Origin: an uncultured Acidimicrobiales bacterium
GTDB lineage: Bacteria > Actinomycetota > Acidimicrobiia > Acidimicrobiales > SHLQ01
Reading direction: 5' to 3'
Length of the DNA stretch: 64,000 nt
NCBI GenBank assembly: GCA_938038785.1
Contig: CALHTB010000022.1
Span: 1 to 64,000 of the forward strand
Within the stretch, counting starts at the first letter, position 1. Each line of letters begins with the position of its first letter. Both the position numbers and the translations under genes were made by a program. Of this stretch, positions 26,704 to 34,887 are shown in pieces. A model generated the notes under the pieces. The model had not been told where the DNA came from and did no database searches. It worked only from the letters and a program-made list of their open reading frames with translations.

Positions 26704-26991
26704 ATGGCTTCGTTCTTTCAGCGTCTTGTTGATCGCGCACCTTTGCGCTCTCGCAACCGATTCCCGATTGTGCGCCGGGGCTACTCCCCCAACGAGGTTG
26801 ACGTGTTTCTCGACGAGCTCGAGCGAGGCGTGCCGGTGTCGGACAAGACGCTGCTCAACAAGGTGTTCACCACCGTGAAGCACGGATATGACCGCCCCGA
26901 GGTTCATCGGTTCCTCGCTGAACTGGTCACCGAAGAGCCTGTCGAAATTCGGCGGATACCTGCCTTTGAGCCTGGTCAGGTCGCGGCCTAA
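26704..26991 (+). CDS. Small DivIVA-like protein
   Basis: A 95-residue protein with two successive DivIVA-N-like half motifs: FPIVRRGYSPNEVDVFLDEL and, later, HGYDRPEVHRFLAEL. DivIVA domains bind curved membrane and recruit growth or division factors; here the long coiled coil is missing, so this may be a regulator or adaptor. Its stop interlocks with that of the convergent ABC ATPase (four shared bases). Confidence 0.65.
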   Translation: MASFFQRLVDRAPLRSRNRFPIVRRGYSPNEVDVFLDELERGVPVSDKTLLNKVFTTVKHGYDRPEVHRFLAELVTEEPVEIRRIPAFEPGQVAA

Positions 26992-28013
26992 ACGAACGCG
27001 TTTGCGGCTTCGCCAATGTAGGCCACAGACACTTGATCGCCCCGGCTCCACGACGCCCGAGCTGGCGCACGTACCTGCACCTCGGTGCCACCGTCGATCG
27101 CCACGGTCACCATCATGTCGTGCCCGTAGTATTCGGTGAGGGTGACGGTACTTGGACCGTCGGTTGCCAGCTCGAGGTCCTCAGGTCGCACGAGAACACT
27201 GACGGGGCCGTTACCGGGAGTTGCTAGCGGCAACTGCCCGAGGACCGTGTCGGCTACGACGCCACTTCCGGTCCCTTCGAGCACGTTGACTTCGCCAACG
27301 AACGAGGCAATCCACGGCGAAGACGGGCTGCGGTAGATGTCTTGAGGTGCGCCGATCTGCTCGATGCGCCCGTCCTGCATGACCGCCACTTGGTCGCCGA
27401 GCACAAAGGCTTCTTCTTGGTCGTGGGTGACGAACACCGAGGTGATTCCAAGGTCGACGAGCAGCCGATGTACTTCGGTGCGAACGCCGACGCGCAGAGC
27501 GCTGTCGAGGTTTGAAAATGGCTCGTCGAGCAGGAGAACGGTCGGGCGCGGAGCAATGGCGCGGGCCAACGCCACCCGCTGCTGTTGTCCACCCGAGAGT
27601 GTGTCGGGCATGCGATCGGCGAGGTCAGCGAGGCCAACCATGTCGAGCGCTTCGTGCACCCTCGGTCCTTTGCGCTCGGCTCGGGGCAACCCATATCCCA
27701 CGTTGCGGCCAACGGTGAGGTGTGGGAACAACGCCCAGTCCTGGAAGACCATGCCGATGTTGCGCTTCTCGGGCGGAACCCATGTGGCCCCGTCGACCAT
27801 GACCTCGTTGCCGACGTGGATCGTGCCAGTGTTCGGACGATCGAGTCCAGCGATCAAGCGGAGCAGGGTTGTCTTGCCGCAACCGCTTGGGCCAAGCAGC
27901 GCAAGGCTGGTGCCCGGCTCCACCGACAGATCGATACTGCGCAACACCGAGGTGTCACCAAATGACTTATCGACGCCGCGAACTTCCACCCCGCGGGCGT
28001 GTGACTGATCCAT
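26988..28013 (-). CDS. ABC transporter ATP-binding protein, iron/polyamine (FbpC/PotA) type
   Basis: A 341-residue ATPase. Walker A GPSGCGKTT, Q-loop VFQDWALFPH, signature LSGGQQQR, Walker B LLLDEPFSNLD and H-loop VTHDQEEA are all intact, with a C-terminal TOBE-like regulatory region. It belongs to the MalK/FbpC/PotA class energising import of iron, sulfate, spermidine or similar solutes. No permease or binding-protein gene is adjacent, so it must pair with distant subunits. ATG 28013 is seven bases after TACACT (complement of 28021-28026); upstream frame is discarded. Confidence 0.85.
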   Translation of the reverse strand: MDQSHARGVEVRGVDKSFGDTSVLRSIDLSVEPGTSLALLGPSGCGKTTLLRLIAGLDRPNTGTIHVGNEVMVDGATWVPPEKRNIGMVFQDWALFPHLTVGRNVGYGLPRAERKGPRVHEALDMVGLADLADRMPDTLSGGQQQRVALARAIAPRPTVLLLDEPFSNLDSALRVGVRTEVHRLLVDLGITSVFVTHDQEEAFVLGDQVAVMQDGRIEQIGAPQDIYRSPSSPWIASFVGEVNVLEGTGSGVVADTVLGQLPLATPGNGPVSVLVRPEDLELATDGPSTVTLTEYYGHDMMVTVAIDGGTEVQVRAPARASWSRGDQVSVAYIGEAANAFV

Positions 28014-28038
28014 AGCGGTCAGTGTAGGAGCGGGCGGA

Positions 28039-29061
28039 CTAGCCCAGGGCTCCATTGAAGGTGTCGCACGAGGATGCACCCAGATCAAAGCCTCGGCTGA
28101 ACCATTCGATTCGCTGGGCTGAGGAGCCGTGGGTGAAGTTCTCTTGGTTGCTGCTGCCAGTGATGGCATCGTCGCCCACTGCGCCTGCCGCCCGCACGCC
28201 TTCTTCAAGATCGCCCTCTTCGATGATGCCACCGCGGGCATCGGCGTCGGCGGCCCATGCGCCAGCAAAACAATCAGCTTGTAGCTCCAACATGACCTGC
28301 AGCTCGTTTGACTGTGCTCGGCTTACGCCGCTCTGTGCTCGACGCATCGCATCGTTGATTCCGGCCAAGTTCTGCACGTGGTGGCCGATCTCGTGGGCAA
28401 GGATGTAGGCCTGGGCAAAGTCGCCGCCAGCTCCAAGCTGGCGCTGTAGCTGCAGCATGAACGCAAGGTCGATGTAGGCCTTGCTGTCAGCGGGGCAATA
28501 GAACGGACCAACATTGCTGCTCGCAGTTCCGCAGCCTCCGGTGGAGGTCCGGCCGGTGAACAGGTCGAGCTGGGCGGCGCGATATGGCTGGCCGAAGATG
28601 CTGGGGTACTCGTCAACCCAGAAGTTGTCTTGGACGTCGTCGAGCACGAAGTTGACCAAGTCGACCTCGTTGGCGAACTCGTCGCTGCTTTCATCGATCG
28701 GGTCAAACGACGAGCTGCTTCCACTCGAACCAGTCGACGTGCCGCCGGTGTTGCCGCTGTTACCGCCGCCACCTTGGCAGGCAAAGAACAACAGTGCGAG
28801 AAGGACAAGGACGACGATGAGGCCCATGCCGCCGCAGCCGCCACGTCGACGTCCGGTTGCGGCTCCTGCGCCTCCGAGGGCTCCACCGAGACCTCCGCCT
28901 CCCATGTTTCCTCCGAGGCCGCCGCCTCCAAGGCCCCCACCGAGACTGCCGCCGCTAGAGCCGCGTCGGCTTGGGAATCCGAATCCTCTGCCGCCGCCAC
29001 CGCTCGAGCCGCGGCGATCGTTGACGTTTCGGCTGCGATATCCCTTAGGAACCTTGACCAT
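28039..29061 (-). CDS. Neutral zinc metallopeptidase, YpfJ family
   Basis: A 340-residue protein with a Gly/Ser/Arg-rich cytoplasmic N-terminus, one transmembrane helix (MGLIVVLVLLALLFFACQ) and an extracytoplasmic zincin domain containing LAHEIGHHVQN, the HExxH motif of the YpfJ/neutral zinc peptidase family. Later ELQADCFAGAWA carries the third, downstream ligand region. GGGGAGAGAG precedes ATG 29061, supporting that start. Substrate is unknown; a role in envelope protein turnover is plausible. Confidence 0.83.
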   Translation of the reverse strand: MVKVPKGYRSRNVNDRRGSSGGGGRGFGFPSRRGSSGGSLGGGLGGGGLGGNMGGGGLGGALGGAGAATGRRRGGCGGMGLIVVLVLLALLFFACQGGGGNSGNTGGTSTGSSGSSSSFDPIDESSDEFANEVDLVNFVLDDVQDNFWVDEYPSIFGQPYRAAQLDLFTGRTSTGGCGTASSNVGPFYCPADSKAYIDLAFMLQLQRQLGAGGDFAQAYILAHEIGHHVQNLAGINDAMRRAQSGVSRAQSNELQVMLELQADCFAGAWAADADARGGIIEEGDLEEGVRAAGAVGDDAITGSSNQENFTHGSSAQRIEWFSRGFDLGASSCDTFNGALG

Positions 29062-29224
29062 GATGCTCTCTCCCCTCACACACACCGGTGCGGGCACTCT
29101 CAAAAACCGTAATAAGCCTAGTCAGCTTCGACCCAAGCTGTGGAATGAAGCGTGGCAATGGGTTCACTCCGCGTGGCTACAACGGCAGTATGCAAACCCG
29201 CCGCACGACTGGTCGAGCGGCTGA

Positions 29225-29632
29225 TCAGCGCTGTGCTGGCCAGTTGATCTCGCCGGTGGTCTGGCGACGGTCGGGCCGTCGACCTCGCGAGCTTCGCACC
29301 GTTGGCGCCTCGGGAATGTGCACACCTGAGCCCGGCTTAGAGCCGGCCGGCCGGTCCGAAATGACGGCGACTGGTCGGCGGTCGGGACGAGGTTTGCTCG
29401 GGCCAGAGGCTTGCGCCTTAAGCGGGCGCTTCGAGGGATGTGCTGCAGATTGCGGAACCCGGCGAGGCCATATCAAGAAGGTGAACAGGTATGCCATTCC
29501 ACCAATAAACAACAGTTGAGCAGCCACAAGACCACCGCTAACGGGTTCGTCTCGAGTTGTTACAAATACAAGTGCAATCAGGGCCGCAACCGTTAATAGG
29601 TACAGCCCGAATCGTCTCCAACCTCCACGCAT
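29225..29632 (-). CDS. Small two-helix membrane protein
   Basis: A 135-residue protein with two transmembrane helices (about residues 8-24 and 35-53) and a basic, Pro/Arg-rich cytoplasmic tail. No domain recognised. ATG 29632 follows TACGTT (complement of 29640-29645) at seven bases, consistent with a leaderless mRNA, and marks the point where coding character begins. It is divergent from the 29716 gene. Confidence 0.55.
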   Translation of the reverse strand: MRGGWRRFGLYLLTVAALIALVFVTTRDEPVSGGLVAAQLLFIGGMAYLFTFLIWPRRVPQSAAHPSKRPLKAQASGPSKPRPDRRPVAVISDRPAGSKPGSGVHIPEAPTVRSSRGRRPDRRQTTGEINWPAQR

Positions 29633-29715
29633 GCCCGCGAACGTAGGCGCGAACCCAAAAACACTCCAACTCGGTGAACAATCTCTGTCCGCTCCAGGCC
29701 GTAGGCTGAGCAACG

Positions 29716-30591
29716 ATGAAGCGATCACACATTCTCGCCCGCGAACTTCGCGGCACCCTTTTGGTGCTGCTCGTCGCCGCCATGATTGCTTGGCTTTTCG
29801 TTCGCCTGAACGACGATCGGGCCGCAGCACAGGTTGAACTTGCGGCTCGCCAAAGCACTACTTCTCTGGTGCAAACCACCACGACATCAACAACGGTTGT
29901 GGTCGACGGCAACGAGCGATTGTGCTCGTTGTCAGAGAAGTTCCGCAACGACCTCAGCAACATCAAAGTCGAGCTGGTGAACCTCGCAGGCGACAAACTC
30001 GCCAGAGCTGACGACCTCCCGATCGACATTGGCCTGCACCCCGACGGAGACATCCCCGAAGAGGTCCGCGAGGAGCGCACCGTCGCTGGCGAAGAGGCCT
30101 TTGCAAATGGAGCTCTTTTCACCACCACGACCGAACCGGTCGACTCCACCACCACTACGGTGCCGCCGCCGGTCTCTCGGCAACCTCCAGGAATCGTCGA
30201 CACCAAACGCATCGATCCGCTTGAGTCTGGTCTGCTCGGCGAGCCTCAGCAGGTGGCGTTGAACTTCTATACGACGGCGTCAGCGTTGCGTCTTGGCACG
30301 ATCACAGCGGACTTTGCCTCCAGTGCCGACTACTTCGCTGACTTTGTGGAGATCGGCGAGCCAGCTCGCTGGGATCTCGAAGAGCTCGCCCAATCCGATT
30401 TCAGTGACCAGTGGACTGCGCTTTCGACCCGGCCCGTGTTCGGCATCGATGCAACCCTCGCCTACATCGAGGAAGAGTGCAGCATTCGAATCGGCAACGG
30501 TTTCGTGTACCGAGAAGAAGCCAAGAAGATCGAGACGTTTACGCCCGAAGAGGTCACCGCAGCCATCGACCCCGACGCGCTCGGAAATTAG
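29716..30591 (+). CDS. Membrane-anchored extracytoplasmic protein, function unknown
   Basis: A 291-residue protein with one N-terminal transmembrane helix (about 13-28), then Thr-rich linkers (TTTTSTTVVV and TTTTEPVDSTTTTVP) separating two small folded parts; two cysteines occur in the ectodomain. The C-terminal 120 residues look like a compact alpha/beta domain. TAGGCT lies eight bases before ATG. It is 12 bases upstream of the glutaminyl cyclase gene and is probably co-transcribed. No family recognised. Confidence 0.6.
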   Translation: MKRSHILARELRGTLLVLLVAAMIAWLFVRLNDDRAAAQVELAARQSTTSLVQTTTTSTTVVVDGNERLCSLSEKFRNDLSNIKVELVNLAGDKLARADDLPIDIGLHPDGDIPEEVREERTVAGEEAFANGALFTTTTEPVDSTTTTVPPPVSRQPPGIVDTKRIDPLESGLLGEPQQVALNFYTTASALRLGTITADFASSADYFADFVEIGEPARWDLEELAQSDFSDQWTALSTRPVFGIDATLAYIEEECSIRIGNGFVYREEAKKIETFTPEEVTAAIDPDALGN

Positions 30592-30603
30592 AGACCAGCA
30601 CTG

Positions 30604-31566
30604 GTGAACAAGCGAGCTTCCACTGCTGCAGCACTGGCCGTGCTCGTGGGTTTGGGGCTGGTTGGCGTGGTTCTCCTACTCGGCACGATCGGCCGAAGCG
30701 ACCAAGACACTGTCCTCACCGACCTTGAAGAAGCAGCAGTGGTGACCGAGAACGACCCCGTCGCCGTCACGACGGCCGAGTCGATTGCGGTGCCATCGCC
30801 CGACGCTGAGAACGATTTTCCCGCCGTCACAACCGACGCCATACGCGACAGCGGCACGGTCGGCGCGCCGGTTCCTCTGGGGTTTACGATCGTTGAAACG
30901 CTGCCACACGACACCGGTGCGTTCACACAGGGGCTCGAGATCGACAACGGCCGTCTGTTCGAAAGCACGGGCCTTGTGGGCCGCTCGTCCATTCGGGAGA
31001 TCGACCTCGGTACCGGCGAGATCATCCGCCAACAGGCTGTCCCCGACGTTTTTGCTGAAGGGTTGACGCTGCTCGACGACAGCGCGATTCAGCTGACCTG
31101 GCAGGACGGGGTGGCCTACCGGTACAACACCGACACCTTCGAGGTCACCAATACCTACAGCTACGAAGGCGAAGGCTGGGGTCTGTGCGATTTTGGTGCC
31201 GAGCTCGTGATGAGCGATGGCACCCCCACCCTCGACTTTCGAGACTCGACCACATTCGAACTGCTGTCTTCGGTCGACGTAACCCTTTCGGGGGCACCGG
31301 TATCGATGCTCAACGAACTCGAATGTGTTGACGGGACGGTGTGGGCCAACATTTGGCAATCGTCACTCATTGTCCAGATCGATCCGGCGACGGGTGACGT
31401 CATTGGCGTGTTGAACGCGGCCACCCTGACCCCGCCCTCGGTTGCCGACGACAACAGTGCCGTCCTCAACGGCATCGCCTACGACCCCGCCGACGGCACG
31501 TTTTTGCTCACCGGAAAGCTCTGGCCATCGATCTTTCGGGTTCGCATCGATGCCCAAGCCCAATAG
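30604..31566 (+). CDS. Glutaminyl-peptide cyclotransferase (plant-type), membrane anchored
   Basis: A 320-residue protein with an N-terminal membrane anchor (VLVGLGLVGVVLLLG) and a five-bladed beta-propeller of the Glu_cyclase_2 family, which converts N-terminal Gln of secreted proteins to pyroglutamate. Signature stretches are PHDTGAFTQGLEI, the GLVGRSSIR turn, FAEGLTLL, QLTWQDGVAY, LNELECVDGTVWAN and LNGIAYDP. The GTG start at 30604 opens the anchor. It is followed closely by three further + strand genes. The acidic linker after the anchor is variable and probably only a spacer. Confidence 0.88.
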   Translation: MNKRASTAAALAVLVGLGLVGVVLLLGTIGRSDQDTVLTDLEEAAVVTENDPVAVTTAESIAVPSPDAENDFPAVTTDAIRDSGTVGAPVPLGFTIVETLPHDTGAFTQGLEIDNGRLFESTGLVGRSSIREIDLGTGEIIRQQAVPDVFAEGLTLLDDSAIQLTWQDGVAYRYNTDTFEVTNTYSYEGEGWGLCDFGAELVMSDGTPTLDFRDSTTFELLSSVDVTLSGAPVSMLNELECVDGTVWANIWQSSLIVQIDPATGDVIGVLNAATLTPPSVADDNSAVLNGIAYDPADGTFLLTGKLWPSIFRVRIDAQAQ

Positions 31567-31575
31567 CGTCTGAAC

Positions 31576-31794
31576 ATGGTTGACGAGCCCACTCCAGATC
31601 GGTCAACTCCGCGTCGTGACCCGAAGACGCCGCCCGAACGCGGCGTTGCCCCCGGCCCACTCCTTGCCGTCATGGCTGCACTCATCGCAACGTTGCTCGT
31701 CGCCGCCTGGTTGACCGGGCAATGGCAGTTCGTCTTCCTCGGGCTGTTCGGTGTGGCCGCAGGTATCTTGCCCTTCCTCAACCGCCGAAAATAG
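31576..31794 (+). CDS. Small two-helix membrane protein
   Basis: A 72-residue protein: charged, Pro-rich N-terminus then two transmembrane helices with a WLTGQWQ turn, ending FLNRRK. TAGCGT (31564-31569) overlaps the preceding gene's stop and lies six bases before the ATG, suggesting an internal leaderless promoter. No function can be inferred. Confidence 0.6.
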   Translation: MVDEPTPDRSTPRRDPKTPPERGVAPGPLLAVMAALIATLLVAAWLTGQWQFVFLGLFGVAAGILPFLNRRK

Positions 31795-31796
31795 CT

Positions 31797-32486
31797 GTGG
31801 CAGAAAGCCCGACGGTGCTTGGCGTCGACGGAGCCCGCGGTGGTTGGCTCATCGCCGAGCACGCCGGTGAATCAGTTCGATTCGAATTCGCCGAAGCGCT
31901 TGAGCCGTGCGTCGAGCGGCTGAGACATGGTGGCGTCGATGTCGTCGCCGTCGACATGCCAATCGGCCTCTCGGCTCGCGGGCACAGACCTGCTGACCAG
32001 TTGGCACGCAACCGCCTGGGTGCTCGCCGCTCGACGTTCTTCCCCACACCGATTCGATCTCTGCTCGACTTCGATGACTATGCCGAGGCCAACCTCCACG
32101 CCAAGGAGACGACGGGTAAGGGTGTGTCCAAACAGGCCTGGAATCTCATTCCGAAAATCCGAGAGGTGGATGCGCTTTGGCGTCCCGAGCTCGCCGGTCG
32201 GCTCGTCGAAACCCACCCCGAGACATCGTTTGGCGAGCTAGCAGGTGCTCCGTTGTTGTCGAAGAAGTCGAGCCTTCAGGGACGTCAAGAACGGGTCGAG
32301 CTGTTGCGAGGTGTCTTTGGCGCTCAGCTCGAAGACGCGCTCGAACCGTTGAGCAAGTCGCTGTGGGTAGACGCACTCGACGCCGCCATCGCCGCGTGGA
32401 CAGCAATGCGGGTCGCTACTGGCGACGCGATTGTTCTCGGCGGTGAACTCGACCCGGCCGGGCGCCCCATGCAGCTCACCATCTGA
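31797..32486 (+). CDS. DUF429 domain protein
   Basis: A 229-residue DUF429 protein, a family with a predicted RNase-H-like nuclease fold. The first acidic residue is in GVDGARGGW, the second in VDMPIGLS, and the later acidic ones in ETHPETSF and WVDALDAAIAAW. GTG 31797 begins three bases after the previous stop; upstream frame only overlaps that gene. Nuclease activity has not been shown for most members, so the role is open. It sits just before gluQ in the same transcript. Confidence 0.8.
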   Translation: MAESPTVLGVDGARGGWLIAEHAGESVRFEFAEALEPCVERLRHGGVDVVAVDMPIGLSARGHRPADQLARNRLGARRSTFFPTPIRSLLDFDDYAEANLHAKETTGKGVSKQAWNLIPKIREVDALWRPELAGRLVETHPETSFGELAGAPLLSKKSSLQGRQERVELLRGVFGAQLEDALEPLSKSLWVDALDAAIAAWTAMRVATGDAIVLGGELDPAGRPMQLTI

Positions 32487-32498
32487 GAAGCTGTTCAG

Positions 32499-33401
32499 GT
32501 GACTGTCGTTGGCCGCTACGCCCCCTCACCCTCGGGCGATCTACACGTGGGCAACCTGCGGACTGCGATGCTGGCGTGGCTATCGGCGCACCACCAGGAC
32601 GGCGAACTGCGGCTTCGGATCGACGATCTCGACCCGCGGGTGTCCACACCCGAGCACGAGGCGAGCCAGCGAGATGACCTTGCGTCGTTGGGCATCACCT
32701 TCTCGGGAACCGAGCTGCGCCAGTCTGAACGCACCGAGCTCTACCAGTCGGCGATCGATCAGCTCGCGAACGCCGACCTGTTGTACCCGTGTTTCTGTTC
32801 TCGCCGCGAGGTGCGCGAGGCCGCAGCCGCCCCGCACGTGCACCTGCCCGAAGGGGCCTACCCCGGTACGTGTCGAAGCCTGTCCGTCGCCGAACGACAG
32901 AGCCGAAGCGCAGACCGGCCAGCGGCGATGCGGGTTCGGGCTAGCGGCGTGACGGTGGGCTACGTCGACCGTCACTACGGCGAGCAGAGCGAGTTTGTTG
33001 ACGACTTTGTGATCCAACGCAACGACGGGGTTCCGTCATACAACTTGGCCACCGTGCTCGATGACGAGGCCCAAGGCGTCACCGAGGTTGTCCGCGGTGC
33101 CGACCTGCTAGCCGGCACGGCCCGCCACGTCTGGCTTCGAACTGTGCTCGACCTTCGTCAGGTCGAGCACGCCCATGTTCCCCTCGTGCTTAACAACGAC
33201 GGTGACCGGCTCGCGAAACGTGACGGTGCGGTCACCCTCGCCGACCTGGCCGAGCTCGACATCTCGGCCGCCGACGTGCGCTCTCGCCTGGCCACCACCC
33301 TCAACCTGGCCGAGTCGGGCGAACCGGTGTCGATGGACGATCTGCTGGACCGCTACGACCCAGCAACACTCCCCCTCGAACCAGCCGTATGGGGCCTGTA
33401 A
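32499..33401 (+). CDS. gluQ: Glutamyl-Q tRNA(Asp) synthetase
   Basis: A 300-residue stand-alone GluRS catalytic paralogue that attaches glutamate to queuosine in tRNA(Asp). It has the PSPSGDLHVGN (HIGH-like) motif at residues 9-19, a zinc site with CFC followed by YPGTC, as in YadB, and a degenerate RLAKRDGA in place of KMSKS; the anticodon-binding domain is absent, which fits the family. GTG start. Presence implies that the organism makes or salvages queuosine. A terminal-inverted-repeat element follows the stop. Confidence 0.88.
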   Translation: MTVVGRYAPSPSGDLHVGNLRTAMLAWLSAHHQDGELRLRIDDLDPRVSTPEHEASQRDDLASLGITFSGTELRQSERTELYQSAIDQLANADLLYPCFCSRREVREAAAAPHVHLPEGAYPGTCRSLSVAERQSRSADRPAAMRVRASGVTVGYVDRHYGEQSEFVDDFVIQRNDGVPSYNLATVLDDEAQGVTEVVRGADLLAGTARHVWLRTVLDLRQVEHAHVPLVLNNDGDRLAKRDGAVTLADLAELDISAADVRSRLATTLNLAESGEPVSMDDLLDRYDPATLPLEPAVWGL

Positions 33402-33404
33402 CTC

Positions 33405-33550
33405 GTCGGGACTTCCGCCCGACATCCGCTGGCACCTACATGGTCGTCCGCTCCGCTTCCTCCCCTTAAGCGCTTCCTCCAAGCGCTCAAGGAGAGCGAA
33501 GCTCGCGTAGCGAACTTGGAAGCTTCCGCGGATCTCGGCGGAAGTCCGAG
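33405..33550. repeat. Inverted-repeat element B (MITE-like)
   Basis: A 146-bp unit filling the gap between gluQ and the convergent DUF445 gene. Its ends (33405-33429 and 33528-33550) are imperfect terminal inverted repeats around GACTTCCGCC. Its inside carries AGTTCGCTACGCGAGCTTCG in reverse orientation, shared with the repeats at 53.8-54.2 kb, and GCGGACGACCATGTAGGT in reverse, shared with 37.8 kb. No coding potential. Confidence 0.75.
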
Positions 33551-33551
33551 G

Positions 33552-34841
33552 TCAAAACAGCTGATTGCTGATCGTGTAGATGATCAGCCCAGCGAGGCCG
33601 CCGACGAGGGTGCCGTTGATGCGGATGAACTGAAGGTCTCGGCCAACTTGCAGTTCGATTCGGTCGGCGGTTTCCTCGGCGTCCCAACCTTCGACCGTGT
33701 TGGCGATCAATCCACCGATTTCGTCGCCGCCGGCTTCGGCGAGGTAGACGATGATCGACTGGAACCATGCGTCGACCTTGGTTTGCAGGTCGGTGTCATC
33801 GACCAGGCGGTGGGCCAAAGCGACGATCGCTTCTTCGATCCGTCGCCGCACGTCGGAGTCGGCCTCCTGAGTCGCCTCGCCGAATCCGCGCTGCAACGAC
33901 GACCAAAGGTCCTTCGTCCACGCCTGGAACTCGGGGTGGTCAAGCAATTCCTGTTTTAGCTTCTCCCCCTGTTCGATCATTCGCTCGTCGGTTCGCAGCC
34001 TGTCGGCCAGCTCGCGCGAGCGAACGTCGATGTCTTTCTTCACGTGATGTTCGGGGTTTGAGTCGACCTCGCGCAAGAACGTCATCACCGCGCCATAGAT
34101 CTTCTCGAAGACCTGGTTGTCGATACCTTCGGGCACCCACCACGGCGATTCGTTGATGAGGCGTCGGCGGAACGTGTCGCGGTTGTCGTCAAGGAAGTTC
34201 GCAGCTCCGCTGAGCACGGCGTTATACACCTCGTGGTGGTGGTCGCCATCCATGCCAGCGTCGATTACCCGGCCAACGATCGGGGCGACGGGAACCCGGG
34301 AGAGACGATCGCGCACCAATGAATCCACCATGACGCGTACGTCTTCATCGTCGCTCAACACCTCGGACACCGCCGAAACAACGACAGCTACTTCGCCCAC
34401 CATCGAGCGAGCGTTATCGGGAACCTGCAGCCATTCGCCAAGACGACGGGACAACTCGACGCTCTCCAACTTCTCGGCCACAACATCGCCCGTGAGAAAA
34501 TTCGACTGGACAAATTCACCGAGCCCGGCGCCGATCTCGTTCTTTCGTTTCGGAATGATGGCTGTGTGCGGAATGGGTAGCCGAAGCGGATGCTTAAACA
34601 GCGCGGTAACGGCGAACCAATCGGCGAGCGCTCCAACCATCGCTGCCTCCGCAGTGGCTCGGACATACCCCGCCCAGCTGTGGTCTTCCTGATAGGCGTG
34701 AGCCACGATGAAAATCACTGCCGCCAATACCAACATCGAGGTAGCGACCATCTTCATTCGTCCGAGCTCGGATCGCTGCGCAGCCTCAGCTGCGCTGTCA
34801 CCACTTGCTACGTTCGTCGTTGCCTGTGCCGGAGATACCAC
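33552..34841 (-). CDS. DUF445 family membrane-associated protein
   Basis: A 429-residue DUF445 protein. N-terminal hydrophobic helix SMLVLAAVIFIVAHAY, the diagnostic EAAMVGALADWFAVTALFKHP, and a long alpha-helical body with a C-terminal hydrophobic helix (GTLVGGLAGLIIYTI). DUF445 proteins are membrane-linked and uncharacterised. GTG 34841 is preferred because TACGCT (complement of 34848-34853) ends six bases upstream; GTG 34865 is the alternative. The gene is divergent from the ABC-F gene, 46 bases away. Confidence 0.82.
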   Translation of the reverse strand: MVSPAQATTNVASGDSAAEAAQRSELGRMKMVATSMLVLAAVIFIVAHAYQEDHSWAGYVRATAEAAMVGALADWFAVTALFKHPLRLPIPHTAIIPKRKNEIGAGLGEFVQSNFLTGDVVAEKLESVELSRRLGEWLQVPDNARSMVGEVAVVVSAVSEVLSDDEDVRVMVDSLVRDRLSRVPVAPIVGRVIDAGMDGDHHHEVYNAVLSGAANFLDDNRDTFRRRLINESPWWVPEGIDNQVFEKIYGAVMTFLREVDSNPEHHVKKDIDVRSRELADRLRTDERMIEQGEKLKQELLDHPEFQAWTKDLWSSLQRGFGEATQEADSDVRRRIEEAIVALAHRLVDDTDLQTKVDAWFQSIIVYLAEAGGDEIGGLIANTVEGWDAEETADRIELQVGRDLQFIRINGTLVGGLAGLIIYTISNQLF

Positions 34842-34847
34842 TCTGAG

Positions 34848-34853
34848 AGCGTA
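34848..34853 (-). promoter_or_regulatory. TANNNT box of the DUF445 gene
   Basis: TACGCT on the minus strand, six bases from GTG 34841. It lies only 27 bases from the divergent ABC-F box (TATCCT, 34875-34880), so the two promoters are back to back. Confidence 0.55.
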
Positions 34854-34887
34854 GAGGCCGGGCACGCGCGGTCCTATCCTTTACCGA